NCBI GenBank assembly: GCA_017470115.1
Contig: JAFUEZ010000014.1
Span: forward strand, 1-58,079
Direction: 5' to 3'
Source: Bacilli bacterium
Lineage (GTDB): Bacteria; Bacillota_I; Bacilli_A; RFN20; CAG-826
DNA length: 58,079 nt
Part shown: positions 7,592-15,559 of the stretch, piece by piece
Layout: each line of letters begins with the position of its first letter
Numbering within the stretch: the stretch's first letter is position 1
Translations under genes and position numbers: made by a program
The notes under the pieces: model-generated
The model's input: the letters and a program-made list of their open reading frames with translations, nothing else
What the model was told of the DNA's origin: nothing
Database searches by the model: none

Positions 7592-7635
7592 AAATTAAGA
7601 TAAAATTAAGTTTACTTAGAAATGACTTTTAAGGC

Positions 7636-7664
7636 TTTACATTCGATTTTTAATTGGCCATAAT
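7636..7664 (+). promoter_or_regulatory. Promoter of the riboswitch-controlled ABC operon
   Basis: TTTACA (7636-7641), exactly 17 nt, then CATAAT (7659-7664); each box is 5/6 to consensus. The expected start near 7671 is just upstream of the guanine aptamer. Confidence 0.7.
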
Positions 7665-7682
7665 CAAATTGTCGATAGGTCG

Positions 7683-7745
7683 ACTCGTATAATTCCTTAA
7701 TTGGTAGGAAGTCTCTACGCTAAACCGGAATTTAGCACTACGAAT
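7683..7745 (+). promoter_or_regulatory. Purine (guanine-type) riboswitch aptamer
   Basis: P1 is TCGTA (7685-7689) with TACGA (7739-7743). TATAA follows P1. P2 is TTCC/GGAA. J2/3 reads GTCTCTAC (consensus GTTTCTAC). P3 is GCTAAA/TTTAGC. The specificity base before the P1 3' strand is C7738, equivalent to C74 of the xpt aptamer, which selects guanine or hypoxanthine over adenine. It controls the nucleoside transporter genes downstream. Confidence 0.88.
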
Positions 7746-7778
7746 GATTTTTTAATTTTTTAAAAATTTTTTGTAATT

Positions 7779-7806
7779 GAGGCTCTTATACGGAGCTGTT
7801 TTTTGT
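7779..7806 (+). terminator. Riboswitch expression-platform terminator
   Basis: The short stem GGCTC / GAGCT is followed by GTTTTTTG. It lies between the guanine aptamer and the lipoprotein ribosome binding site. Confidence 0.55.
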
Positions 7807-7821
7807 TTAAGGAGGGGTAAA

Positions 7822-9051
7822 ATGAACAAATTAACACGCACATTATTATGTTCTTCCGTTCTTGCTGCATCAGTTTTTGGAGCAGCATCATGTGGAGCTG
7901 ATTCACCATTAAAAGCAATTGCAAAAGAAGACATTAAAATTGGTCTCATTTGCTTACACGATCAAAGTTCAACATATGATAAGAACTTTATCGATTCAAT
8001 GAACGCAGCTGTTTCTGAATTAGGTTTACAACCATCACAACTCGTTCTCAAAACCAATATCGCAGAATCAGAAGATTGCTACAATACAGCTACTGAATTA
8101 GCAGATAGTGGTTGTAATATCATTTTTGCCGACAGCTTCGGTCATGAGTCACATTTATTAAGAGCTGCTGAAGAATTCCCAGAAGTTCGTTTCGCACATG
8201 CTACTGGTACAACAGCACATACAAAAAAGAAAGCAAATTTCTACAATGCTTTTGCAAATATTTATCAAGGTAGATACCTTGCTGGTGTTGCAGGCGGATT
8301 AAAATTAAAAGAAATGATCGACAACAACACATTACCAGCAACAAGTAAAAAGGACGATAAAGGAAATTATAAACTTGGTTATGTTGGCGCTTTCCCATAT
8401 GCTGAAGTTAAATCAGGTTATACATCATGGTTCTTAGGCGTTCAATCAGTTGTTCCTAATGTTTCCATGGATGTCACATTCACTGGTTCATGGTATGATC
8501 CAGTTAAAGAAGGAGCAGGTGCAACAAAATTAATTGGTAATGGCGCAGCTTTAATCTCGCAACACGCTGACTCAATGGGTGCTCCAGATGTTTGTAAAGC
8601 AGCAGGTATTCCTAATGTTTCATACAACGGTTCAACAGAAAGTACATGTTCAGGTTCATTCATCGTTTCTTCAAAGATCGATTGGGCTCCTTACTTTAAA
8701 TTCTTAGTTAATTCTGCTATTAACAACACAAAGATTCCTTACGATTTCACAGGAACACTTGCTGATGGTTCAGTTAAATTAACAGAATTTGGTGCAGCAG
8801 CAGCAGCCGGCACAGCTGATAAAGTCGCTGAAGTTAGAACAAAATTAGAAAACGGTTCATTAAAAGTTTTTGATACAAATAAATTCACAGTTAAAGGTCA
8901 AAAATTAACATCTTATAAAGCAGATGTTGATGATGATGGAACATTTTCACATGAAACTGAAGTTATCAAAGATGGATATTTCCATGAATCAGAATATCGT
9001 TCAGCTCCATATTTTGATATCGACATTGACGGTATTAATCCTGAACTTTAA
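7822..9051 (+). CDS. BMP family nucleoside-binding lipoprotein of ABC transporter
   Basis: This is the substrate-binding component of a purine-nucleoside-type ABC importer. It has 409 aa, a signal peptide with lipobox GAASC (Cys24), then a Med/BMP-type (PnrA-like) fold with IKIGLICLHDQSSTYDKNF and ANIYQGRYLAGVAGG. The start is chosen for GGAGGGG 6 nt upstream of ATG 7822; an earlier in-frame ATG at 7777 overlaps the terminator and lacks a signal sequence. The guanine riboswitch upstream supports purine nucleosides or bases as ligand. It is the first gene of a four-gene transport operon. Confidence 0.93.
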   Translation: MNKLTRTLLCSSVLAASVFGAASCGADSPLKAIAKEDIKIGLICLHDQSSTYDKNFIDSMNAAVSELGLQPSQLVLKTNIAESEDCYNTATELADSGCNIIFADSFGHESHLLRAAEEFPEVRFAHATGTTAHTKKKANFYNAFANIYQGRYLAGVAGGLKLKEMIDNNTLPATSKKDDKGNYKLGYVGAFPYAEVKSGYTSWFLGVQSVVPNVSMDVTFTGSWYDPVKEGAGATKLIGNGAALISQHADSMGAPDVCKAAGIPNVSYNGSTESTCSGSFIVSSKIDWAPYFKFLVNSAINNTKIPYDFTGTLADGSVKLTEFGAAAAAGTADKVAEVRTKLENGSLKVFDTNKFTVKGQKLTSYKADVDDDGTFSHETEVIKDGYFHESEYRSAPYFDIDIDGINPEL

Positions 9052-9062
9052 TTTAATTTTAA

Positions 9063-9084
9063 AGGGAGATCAATGAATCTCCCT
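9063..9084 (+). promoter_or_regulatory. Intergenic hairpin covering a mini-ORF start
   Basis: The 8-bp stem AGGGAGAT / ATCTCCCT has the loop CAATGA, so the ribosome binding site is paired and the mini-ORF ATG sits in the loop. It lies between the binding-protein gene and the ATPase gene and may lower expression of downstream components. Confidence 0.6.
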
Positions 9085-9102
9085 CTTTATCTTTTAATAT
9101 AA
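9073..9102 (+). CDS. Nine-codon mini-ORF coupled to the ATPase gene
   Basis: ATG 9073 encodes MNLPLYLLI and stops at TAA 9100-9102. AAAGGGAG precedes it. The stop overlaps the ATPase start as TAATG. The ATPase gene has no ribosome binding site of its own, so this mini-ORF is a plausible translational relay. Confidence 0.4.
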   Translation: MNLPLYLLI

Positions 9103-10904
9103 TGAAATCTATTAGACTTGAAAATATCAGTAAGGCTTTTGGTTGGATTAAGGCCTTAGATGACATTTCTCTTCAAATAAATGAAGGAGAAATTTTAGCA
9201 CTTTTAGGTGAAAATGGTTCGGGCAAAACTTCTTTAATGAATGTTATTGCTGGAATTTATCATCCTGATCAAGGCGACGTTTTTATTGACGATGAAAAAG
9301 TGACGATTTCTTCTCCAAAAGATGCTTTCAAGTACAAAATAGGAATGATTCATCAACATTTTAAACTTGTAAATGTTTTTACTGCTGTTGAAAACATTGT
9401 TTTAGGTTTAGAAAAAAGTGATTACAAGAAGTTCAAAGAAGAACAAATTAAAACTGAAGAAGAGTTTTTCGCTAAACTCAAAGGAGTTAGAGAGCCTTCA
9501 AATGTCGAAGTTGCTAATGCAAAATCAAGAATTTATCATTCAGGAAAATATGATTTAAATTTTGCTAGACAAAAAGTTATTCAAATTTGTAATCAATATG
9601 GTTTTAAAATCGATCCAGATAAACATGTTTATGACATGTCTGTCAGTGAGAAACAAAACTTAGAAATTGTTAAAGCGTTATTTAGAGGTGTTGACCTTTT
9701 AATTCTTGATGAACCTACAGCCGTTTTGACTCCTCAAGAGATCAAAGTTTTGTTTAAAATTTTGAAAAACATGAAAGCTGATGGCAAAACCGTGATTATA
9801 ATCACACATAAACTTAATGAAGTTATGGAAATAAGTGATAGAGTAGAGGTTTTGCGTAAAGGTAAATATATTGGTGGCGTTAAAACAAGCGAGACAAATC
9901 CAGCTCAATTAACTGAAATGATGGTTGGTAAAAAAGTCGAGCTTGAAATTAGACGAGATACTCCAGTCAATCCTGATTTAAGACTTGAAATTAATAATGT
10001 TACCCTTGTTAAAGAAGGTGTAAAAGTTTTAGACAATGTAAATTTACAAGTCAATGGTGGTGAAATTTTAGGTATTGCTGGAATTTCTGGAAGTGGCCAA
10101 AAAGAACTTCTTGAATGTGTTGCTGGTCTTCAAAAGGCTAAAAGTGGAGATATTATTTTCCATAATCCAAAAGAGAACAAACCTGTTACATTTTTCCACA
10201 AAGATTTAAAGCAAATCAAAGAACTTGCCGCTCAAGGCAAATTCCATGATCCTGATGGAAATAAAATTGACTTAACAGGATTAAAAGATAAAGAGATAAG
10301 AAAAATGGTTGAAGAGGAAAAAATCATTTTCTATGAAAATGAAATCATGCCTTTAAATGATAAAACTCCTCTTGAAATTAGAAATTTAGGTATCAAACTT
10401 TCATTCGTTCCTGAAGATCGTTTAGGAATGGGCTTAGTTGGAGAAATGAATTTAACTCAAAATATGGCATTAAGATCTTTTAGAAAAGGAAAAGGTATGA
10501 ATGTCGAAATGAAAAAACCTGAGCGACTTGCTGAACATATCGTTAAAGAATTTGGCGTTGTTACTCCAAATTTAAATACTCCTGTAGGTAGACTTTCAGG
10601 TGGAAACATTCAAAAATTATTAGTTGGAAGAGAAATTTCTTCAAATCCAAAAATTTTAATGACTGCTTATCCAGTAAGAGGTTTGGATATTAATACTTCT
10701 TATTATATATATAATCTTTTGAACGACCAAAAGAACGCAAGATGCGCTGTAATCTATGTTGGTGAAGACTTAGATGTTTTACTTGCTTTATGTGATCGTT
10801 TGGCCGTTATTTATCAAGGTAAAATTACTGGAGTAGTTGACCCACATAAAGTTACAAAAGAACAAGTTGGTATTTTAATGACAGGAGGTAGTATTGATGC
10901 TTAA
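9102..10904 (+). CDS. Nucleoside ABC transporter ATPase, two fused ABC domains
   Basis: The protein has 600 aa with two ABC cassettes in the RbsA/NupO arrangement. The first has Walker A GENGSGKT (36-43), MSVSEKQ in place of the signature (179-185) and LLILDEPTAVLTPQE. The second has a degenerate Walker A GISGSGQKE (327-335) and signature LSGGN. Family members are about 500-520 aa. The extra length is a charged insert of roughly 45 residues before the first signature and another of about 50 in the second cassette. It energises uptake of the ligand bound by the upstream lipoprotein, with two permeases downstream. No ribosome binding site precedes the ATG; see the mini-ORF at 9073. Confidence 0.93.
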   Translation: MKSIRLENISKAFGWIKALDDISLQINEGEILALLGENGSGKTSLMNVIAGIYHPDQGDVFIDDEKVTISSPKDAFKYKIGMIHQHFKLVNVFTAVENIVLGLEKSDYKKFKEEQIKTEEEFFAKLKGVREPSNVEVANAKSRIYHSGKYDLNFARQKVIQICNQYGFKIDPDKHVYDMSVSEKQNLEIVKALFRGVDLLILDEPTAVLTPQEIKVLFKILKNMKADGKTVIIITHKLNEVMEISDRVEVLRKGKYIGGVKTSETNPAQLTEMMVGKKVELEIRRDTPVNPDLRLEINNVTLVKEGVKVLDNVNLQVNGGEILGIAGISGSGQKELLECVAGLQKAKSGDIIFHNPKENKPVTFFHKDLKQIKELAAQGKFHDPDGNKIDLTGLKDKEIRKMVEEEKIIFYENEIMPLNDKTPLEIRNLGIKLSFVPEDRLGMGLVGEMNLTQNMALRSFRKGKGMNVEMKKPERLAEHIVKEFGVVTPNLNTPVGRLSGGNIQKLLVGREISSNPKILMTAYPVRGLDINTSYYIYNLLNDQKNARCAVIYVGEDLDVLLALCDRLAVIYQGKITGVVDPHKVTKEQVGILMTGGSIDA

Positions 10905-12006
10905 AAATTTCTTTAAAGAAAATGACTTCATACGTATCTCCCGTAGAATGGAAATTCCTACCTGGAAAAAGTGGGTTTTTAAAATTGCAGGTGTACTTGC
11001 AGGATTCCTTTTTGCTGCAATCGTAGTTTCATTTATTAGCCCAGGTTCATTCTTTAAATTTTTCGAATCTTTGATTGTTGGTAATTTTACTACAGTTAGA
11101 AAACTTTTAGTTTTATTTGAAGAAGTTGCAATTTTGTTCCTTATATCATGCGCGCTTGCTCCAGCATTTAAGATGAAATTCTGGAACATTGGTGCAGAGG
11201 GGCAAGTTTTAATGGCTTGTCTTGGTACTGTCATTGGAATGTTTTTTATCGCTCCAAATGTACCAAATGCTGTTGCTTTAATAATTGAATTATTATTAGC
11301 AGTTACTTTTGGAGTAGTTTGGTCTTTGATTCCTACATTATTTAAAGCTTTCTTTAATACAAATGAAACTCTCTTCACTTTAATGATGAATTATATCGCT
11401 AAAGGAATCGTTGCATTAATGATTACTCTTTGGATTAAAAACGGATCTGGTGTCATTCCGGTTTTAGAATATGGTCGACTTCCTAGAATTGGTGGTCAAA
11501 ACTACATAATTAATATTATTGTTGCTGTAGTAATTGGAGTCATTTTTGCTTTCTATATGATGAGAAGTAAACAAGGATTTGAGATTTCTGTTTTAGGTGG
11601 CTCTAGAAACACTGCAAAATATGTTGGAATCGATGTTAAAAAAGTTTTAATTAGAACGATGATAATTACTGGAGTAATTTGTGGAATAGTAGGATTCTTG
11701 CTTGTCGCAGGTGCAAGTTACTCAATGAATGAAAATACAGTTTCAGGAAGAGGATTTACAGCAATTTTAGTTTGCTGGTTAGCTGGTTTTAATATTCCTG
11801 AAATGGCTGGAGTTAGTTTCCTTGTTGCTTTTATGAAGTATGGTGCAAGAGAAGTTGAATCTTCATTACATGTTGGCGGATCTTTTGTAGATATCGTTGT
11901 TGGTGTATTCTTCTTTGTTGTCATTGCATCTAATTTCTTCATCACGAATCAAGTTAAAATTAACTTCAAAGCTTTTAAAAAGAAGAAAAAGGAGGTAATT
12001 GAATAA
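10897..12006 (+). CDS. Nucleoside ABC transporter permease 1
   Basis: The protein has 369 aa and is a polytopic inner membrane protein of the BPD_transp_2 / NupP type, with the characteristic segment FKMKFWNIGAEGQ and a later GGSRNTAKYVGID. It pairs with the second permease to form the translocation channel. AGGAGG lies 8 nt upstream of ATG 10897 and a TTG at 10894 is an alternative start. The gene overlaps the end of the ATPase gene by 8 nt. Confidence 0.93.
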   Translation: MLKNFFKENDFIRISRRMEIPTWKKWVFKIAGVLAGFLFAAIVVSFISPGSFFKFFESLIVGNFTTVRKLLVLFEEVAILFLISCALAPAFKMKFWNIGAEGQVLMACLGTVIGMFFIAPNVPNAVALIIELLLAVTFGVVWSLIPTLFKAFFNTNETLFTLMMNYIAKGIVALMITLWIKNGSGVIPVLEYGRLPRIGGQNYIINIIVAVVIGVIFAFYMMRSKQGFEISVLGGSRNTAKYVGIDVKKVLIRTMIITGVICGIVGFLLVAGASYSMNENTVSGRGFTAILVCWLAGFNIPEMAGVSFLVAFMKYGAREVESSLHVGGSFVDIVVGVFFFVVIASNFFITNQVKINFKAFKKKKKEVIE

Positions 12007-12968
12007 TGTTTATAACCTTCTTACGTAACGCAATTAGATTTTCGACAATCTTCTTATTTGGTTCAACAGGAGAAACAATTGTTGAAAAATCAGGACATTT
12101 AAATATGGGAATTCCAGGTGTTATGTGTATTGGAGCACTTGCTGGATGTGCAGGCATGTCAATTTATTTCAATACTTTGACAGATCCTTCTCAAATTAAT
12201 TTATTTGGAGCAGTTGTTTTAGGAATTTTATTTACTATAGTTTCTGGAGCAATTTGTGGTGTTATATTCTCATTTTTCACTGTCACTTTAAGATGTAATC
12301 AAAACATTACTGGTTTAACATTAACAACTTTAGGCGCAGGCATTAATTTATTCGTCTTCAAAAGATTAGAAACTTTCTCAAGTTATTTTGGAAAAGCATC
12401 AGATGGGTTTAGAAATTTGTTCCAAGTTGAAGTTGGTGCAAATTGGTTTACTGATGTTTTCTTATCATACGGAATCTTAGTTTATCTAGCGATTATTATT
12501 GCAGTAGTTGCAACAATTATTTTTAGTAAAACAAGAGTTGGATTAAATCTTAAAGCTGTAGGTGAATCTCCAGCAACAGCAGATAGTGCTGGAATCAGTG
12601 TCACGCGTTATAGATATCTTGCAACAATTATCGGATGTTCGATTGCTTCACTTGGTGGTTTATTCATGATCATGGACTATTTAGGTGGAAATATTGAATA
12701 CGGCCTTGATGAATATGGCTGGTTAGCTGTTGCAATAGTTATCTTCTCAATGTGGAAGCCACATTTTGGAATTTTAGCTTCATTTATCTTTGGTGCGCTT
12801 TATATTGCTCCAAGTTATTTGAATGCTTCTTTTGCTATGAAAAACGTCATAAAGATGATTCCTTATGTAGTTACAATAGCGGTTTTAGTCGTTACTAGTA
12901 TATTAAATAAGAAAGGAAATCAGCCACCAGAGGGATTAGGCATAAATTACGATAGAGAAAAGAGGTAA
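12006..12968 (+). CDS. Nucleoside ABC transporter permease 2
   Basis: The protein has 320 aa and is multi-spanning, of the NupQ type. It starts with the typical region GETIVEKSGHLNMGIPG and contains VGLNLKAVGESPATADSAGI. The start overlaps the previous stop as TAATG, with AAGGAGG upstream, so the two permeases are translationally coupled. It is the last gene of the riboswitch-controlled operon. Confidence 0.93.
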   Translation: MFITFLRNAIRFSTIFLFGSTGETIVEKSGHLNMGIPGVMCIGALAGCAGMSIYFNTLTDPSQINLFGAVVLGILFTIVSGAICGVIFSFFTVTLRCNQNITGLTLTTLGAGINLFVFKRLETFSSYFGKASDGFRNLFQVEVGANWFTDVFLSYGILVYLAIIIAVVATIIFSKTRVGLNLKAVGESPATADSAGISVTRYRYLATIIGCSIASLGGLFMIMDYLGGNIEYGLDEYGWLAVAIVIFSMWKPHFGILASFIFGALYIAPSYLNASFAMKNVIKMIPYVVTIAVLVVTSILNKKGNQPPEGLGINYDREKR

Positions 12969-12999
12969 AATAATAACTTAGTTATTATTTTAAATTCTT
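12969..12999 (+). terminator. Weak AT-rich terminator after the ABC operon
   Basis: The 9-bp stem AATAATAAC / GTTATTATT has the loop TTA and is followed by TTAAATTCTTT. Confidence 0.5.
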
Positions 13000-13022
13000 T
13001 ATTAATTTTTTGAAAAATCTAT

Positions 13023-13050
13023 TGTCTAAAACCTGAATGCGTGGTAAACT
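13023..13050 (+). promoter_or_regulatory. Promoter of leader / permease-upp operon
   Basis: TTGTCT (13023-13028), 16 nt, then an extended -10 TGGTAAACT (TAAACT at 13045-13050). The gap from the -10 to the leader ATG is 7 nt, so transcription should begin at or one base before that ATG. Confidence 0.55.
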
Positions 13051-13057
13051 TACAACA

Positions 13058-13168
13058 ATGAAAAATTTAGTACGAGCAAAGTTTAATGATAAGTTAGGTT
13101 GCTTCGGCATTCCTGGTTTTGAAGTCTCTTTTCTCGTCTATAATGTTTCTTTCTTTACTCGTCCTTAG
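13058..13168 (+). CDS. Putative 36-aa leader peptide of the permease-upp operon
   Basis: An uninterrupted frame starts MKNLVRAKF and ends FLVYNVSFFTRP with TAG at 13166-13168. It begins about 7 nt after the predicted -10 and has no ribosome binding site, so it would be translated from a leaderless RNA. Its last codons form the 5' arm of the terminator at 13156-13177 and its stop lies in the terminator loop. The final third is very rich in U and pyrimidine codons. This layout is that of a pyrBI-like attenuation leader. It is possible but unproven that the frame is incidental to an RNA-only switch. Confidence 0.5.
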   Translation: MKNLVRAKFNDKLGCFGIPGFEVSFLVYNVSFFTRP

Positions 13169-13185
13169 TGTCGAGTATTTTTTTT
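13072..13185 (+). promoter_or_regulatory. Attenuator with mutually exclusive hairpins before permease-upp
   Basis: The terminator is TACTCG (13156-13161) with CGAGTA (13172-13177), then eight T. ACGAG (13072-13076) can pair with CTCGT at 13133-13137. Alternatively ACGAGCAAAG (13072-13081) can pair with CTTTACTCGT (13153-13162) apart from one mismatch, which would block the terminator. An inner hairpin AGG-TGC-UUCG-GCA-CCT (13096-13114) precedes a U-rich stretch. No known aptamer was recognised. Confidence 0.65.
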
Positions 13186-13201
13186 GATAGGGGGGTCAAA
13201 T

Positions 13202-14767
13202 ATGGGAAACAACTTAATTTACCAAGTTGAAGACAAGCCAAAGTTTAGTAAACTCTTGCTATTTGCTCTTCAACAAGTCCTTGCCGTTTTAGCTGCTACA
13301 ATTGCAGTTCCAACGATCATTGGACTTCCAACCCAAATTCCTGCAGCTATCTTAGGAGCTGGTGTTGGAACAATCGTTTATTTGCTCTTTACAAAGTTTA
13401 AGAGCCCAGTCGTCATTTCAAGCTCATTTGCATTCCTTGGAGCACTTGCTAACGCAGTAGCCTTCGGTTATCTAGGAATCGTACTTGGTGCTATCTTTGC
13501 TGGACTTGTCTATGTTGTAATAGCATTAATCATTAAATTCGTTGGTACTGGATGGATTCATAAACTCATGCCAGCTGCAATCATTGGTCCTACCGTTGCA
13601 TTAATTGGTCTTTCACTTGCTGGAGCAGCTATGGGAGATATCACAAAAGCAACCGGTGGAAATATCGGATATGATTTAGTTGCATTATTCTGTGGTTTAG
13701 TTACATTCATGACTGTTATTATTTGCTCAGTTCAAAACAGATTTAAAGGTGCTAGATTAATTCCTTTCATTATTGGTATTTTAGCTGGTTATGCAGTCGC
13801 TAGTATCTTCTCAATATTTGGTTATGTTTTCGATGTTGATTATCTTAAACTCGTCGATTGGTCACCACTTGTTAACAATTTCAAAAATATTAATTTTACA
13901 TCATTCTTAGATTATCCACGTGTCGGTCTTGTTGAAGGCATTATGGAACTTGTTAACGGAGTTCCATCACGTGAAATTATGAACGCCTATATGGCAAATA
14001 ACGGCATTGTTATTGAAGGTGCTGCTGAATTAACAGATGTCGCATTACTTGAAGCAATTAAAGCAGCAAATGGTGGAGTTGGTCCACAAATCTTAAATTG
14101 GACAGGCGTTGCAACTTGTGCATTAGCATTCATTCCTGTTGCTCTTGTTACATTTGCTGAACACGTCGCAGATCATACAAATCTTGGAACAATTATTGAT
14201 AGACCACTTTTAGAAGAACCAGGCTTAAAGAGAACTTTACTTGGTGATGGTGTTGGCTCAATTGCTGGTACATTATTTGGTATTTGTCCAAATACAACTT
14301 ATGGTGAATCAGTTGGTTGTGTTGCAATCACAAGAAATGCTTCAGTTAAAACAATCTTAGTCGCAGCATTAATGTTAATTGGATTATCATTTGTATCACC
14401 ATTAAACGCATTACTTAGAACAATTCCAAATTGTGTCATGGGTGGTGTTTGCTTAACACTTTATGGATTCATTGCTGTTAGCGGATTAAAGATGTTTAAA
14501 GATCTTGATCTCGGCGATAATAAAAATTTATTTACAGTTGCTGTTATTTTAATTACAGGTATCGGTGGCCTCGTTATTAATATCCCAATCGGTGGTGGCA
14601 ATGTTATTCAAATCACTTCAATAGCAACTGCATTAATTCTTGGTATTATCACAAACAATGTTTGTAAGTTTGTTGAAAAGAGAAATAAAAAAGAAGGTGA
14701 AGAAACTCCTGTAGCTGAAGAAGCTGCACCAGCTGAAGAACCATCAGAAGCTAAAGAAGGTGAATAA
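13202..14767 (+). CDS. NCS2 family uracil/xanthine permease
   Basis: The protein has 521 aa and about twelve or more membrane segments. Hallmarks of the nucleobase-cation symporter-2 family are the N-terminal LLFALQQVLAVLAATIAVP and the central region with FAEHVADHTNLGTIIDR followed by GICPNTTYGESVG. The adjacent upp gene favours uracil, but a xanthine/uracil range cannot be excluded. The C-terminal ~25 residues are an acidic Ala/Glu/Pro tail. The start at 13202 is set by GGGGGG 7 nt upstream; an in-frame ATG at 13184 lies in the terminator T-tract. Confidence 0.93.
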   Translation: MGNNLIYQVEDKPKFSKLLLFALQQVLAVLAATIAVPTIIGLPTQIPAAILGAGVGTIVYLLFTKFKSPVVISSSFAFLGALANAVAFGYLGIVLGAIFAGLVYVVIALIIKFVGTGWIHKLMPAAIIGPTVALIGLSLAGAAMGDITKATGGNIGYDLVALFCGLVTFMTVIICSVQNRFKGARLIPFIIGILAGYAVASIFSIFGYVFDVDYLKLVDWSPLVNNFKNINFTSFLDYPRVGLVEGIMELVNGVPSREIMNAYMANNGIVIEGAAELTDVALLEAIKAANGGVGPQILNWTGVATCALAFIPVALVTFAEHVADHTNLGTIIDRPLLEEPGLKRTLLGDGVGSIAGTLFGICPNTTYGESVGCVAITRNASVKTILVAALMLIGLSFVSPLNALLRTIPNCVMGGVCLTLYGFIAVSGLKMFKDLDLGDNKNLFTVAVILITGIGGLVINIPIGGGNVIQITSIATALILGIITNNVCKFVEKRNKKEGEETPVAEEAAPAEEPSEAKEGE

Positions 14768-14769
14768 TC

Positions 14770-15429
14770 ATGTTAAAAGATTTTGATTTAAAGAAATATA
14801 AAAACGCAAAATTATTGGAACATCCTCTTTTAATCCATAAAATTACAAATTTAAGAGATGTTAATACTAAACCAAATTTATTCAAACAACTCGTTAAAGA
14901 AATCTCTATTCTTGAAGGATATGAAGCTTTAAGAGATCTTGATACTTACAATATTGAAGTTGAAACTCCAATTGAAAAGACAATTCAACCAAGAGTTCAT
15001 AAGAGTCAACTTTGTTTTGTTCCTATCTTAAGAGCGGGGCTTGGAATGGCAGATGGCATGTCAGAATTATTACCTGGATGTACATTCGGTCATATTGGTT
15101 TATATAGAAACGAAGAAACACATGAACCAGTTGAATATTATTGCAAACTTCCAAGCGATATTGCCGAACGTAATGTCTATTTATTAGATCCAATGCTTGC
15201 AACTGGAGGAAGTGCAATAGATGCTGTTAAGATTTTAAAAAATCATGGTGCAAAGAAAATTACATTTATTTGTATAATTGCTGCTCCAGAAGGTGTTAAA
15301 GCATTCTGCGAAGCAAATCCAGATATTCCTCTTTATATCGGTGTTATCGATAGAGAATTAAACGAAAAAGCCTATATTTGCCCAGGACTTGGAGATTGTG
15401 GCGATAGAATCTTTGGTACAGTTAAATAA
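14770..15429 (+). CDS. upp: Uracil phosphoribosyltransferase
   Basis: The enzyme makes UMP from uracil and PRPP. It has 219 aa, close to the usual ~209. It has the family signatures CFVPILRAGLGMADGM, the PRPP loop LLDPMLATGGSA and the C-terminal uracil-binding YICPGLGDCGDRIFGT. It starts 2 nt after the permease stop, so uptake and phosphoribosylation of the base are coupled in one operon under the attenuator leader. Confidence 0.96.
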   Translation: MLKDFDLKKYKNAKLLEHPLLIHKITNLRDVNTKPNLFKQLVKEISILEGYEALRDLDTYNIEVETPIEKTIQPRVHKSQLCFVPILRAGLGMADGMSELLPGCTFGHIGLYRNEETHEPVEYYCKLPSDIAERNVYLLDPMLATGGSAIDAVKILKNHGAKKITFICIIAAPEGVKAFCEANPDIPLYIGVIDRELNEKAYICPGLGDCGDRIFGTVK

Positions 15430-15453
15430 ATAATTTCTTTCAAAATATATAAG

Positions 15454-15485
15454 AATTGATCTCTTTATGAGGTCAATTTTTATTT
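15454..15485 (+). terminator. Terminator after upp
   Basis: The 10-bp stem AATTGATCTC / GAGGTCAATT has one G-U and the loop TTTAT, and is followed by TTTTATTT. Confidence 0.85.
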
Positions 15486-15559
15486 GACATTTATTAATTA
15501 ATAAAGGTATTTAATTTAAGAAATAAGAATATTATTTTATAATATTAGAGAGGTACGTT

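Noticed and set aside
7777-7821. Upstream start for the BMP lipoprotein
   Set aside because: It would begin in the riboswitch terminator and place the signal peptide internally; ATG 7822 has GGAGGGG and a clean lipobox signal.
13058-13185. Purine riboswitch or PyrR-binding loop before the permease-upp operon
   Set aside because: The purine J2/3 sequence and three-way junction are absent, and no purine-rich PyrR binding hairpin could be drawn. The hairpins fit an attenuator of another kind.
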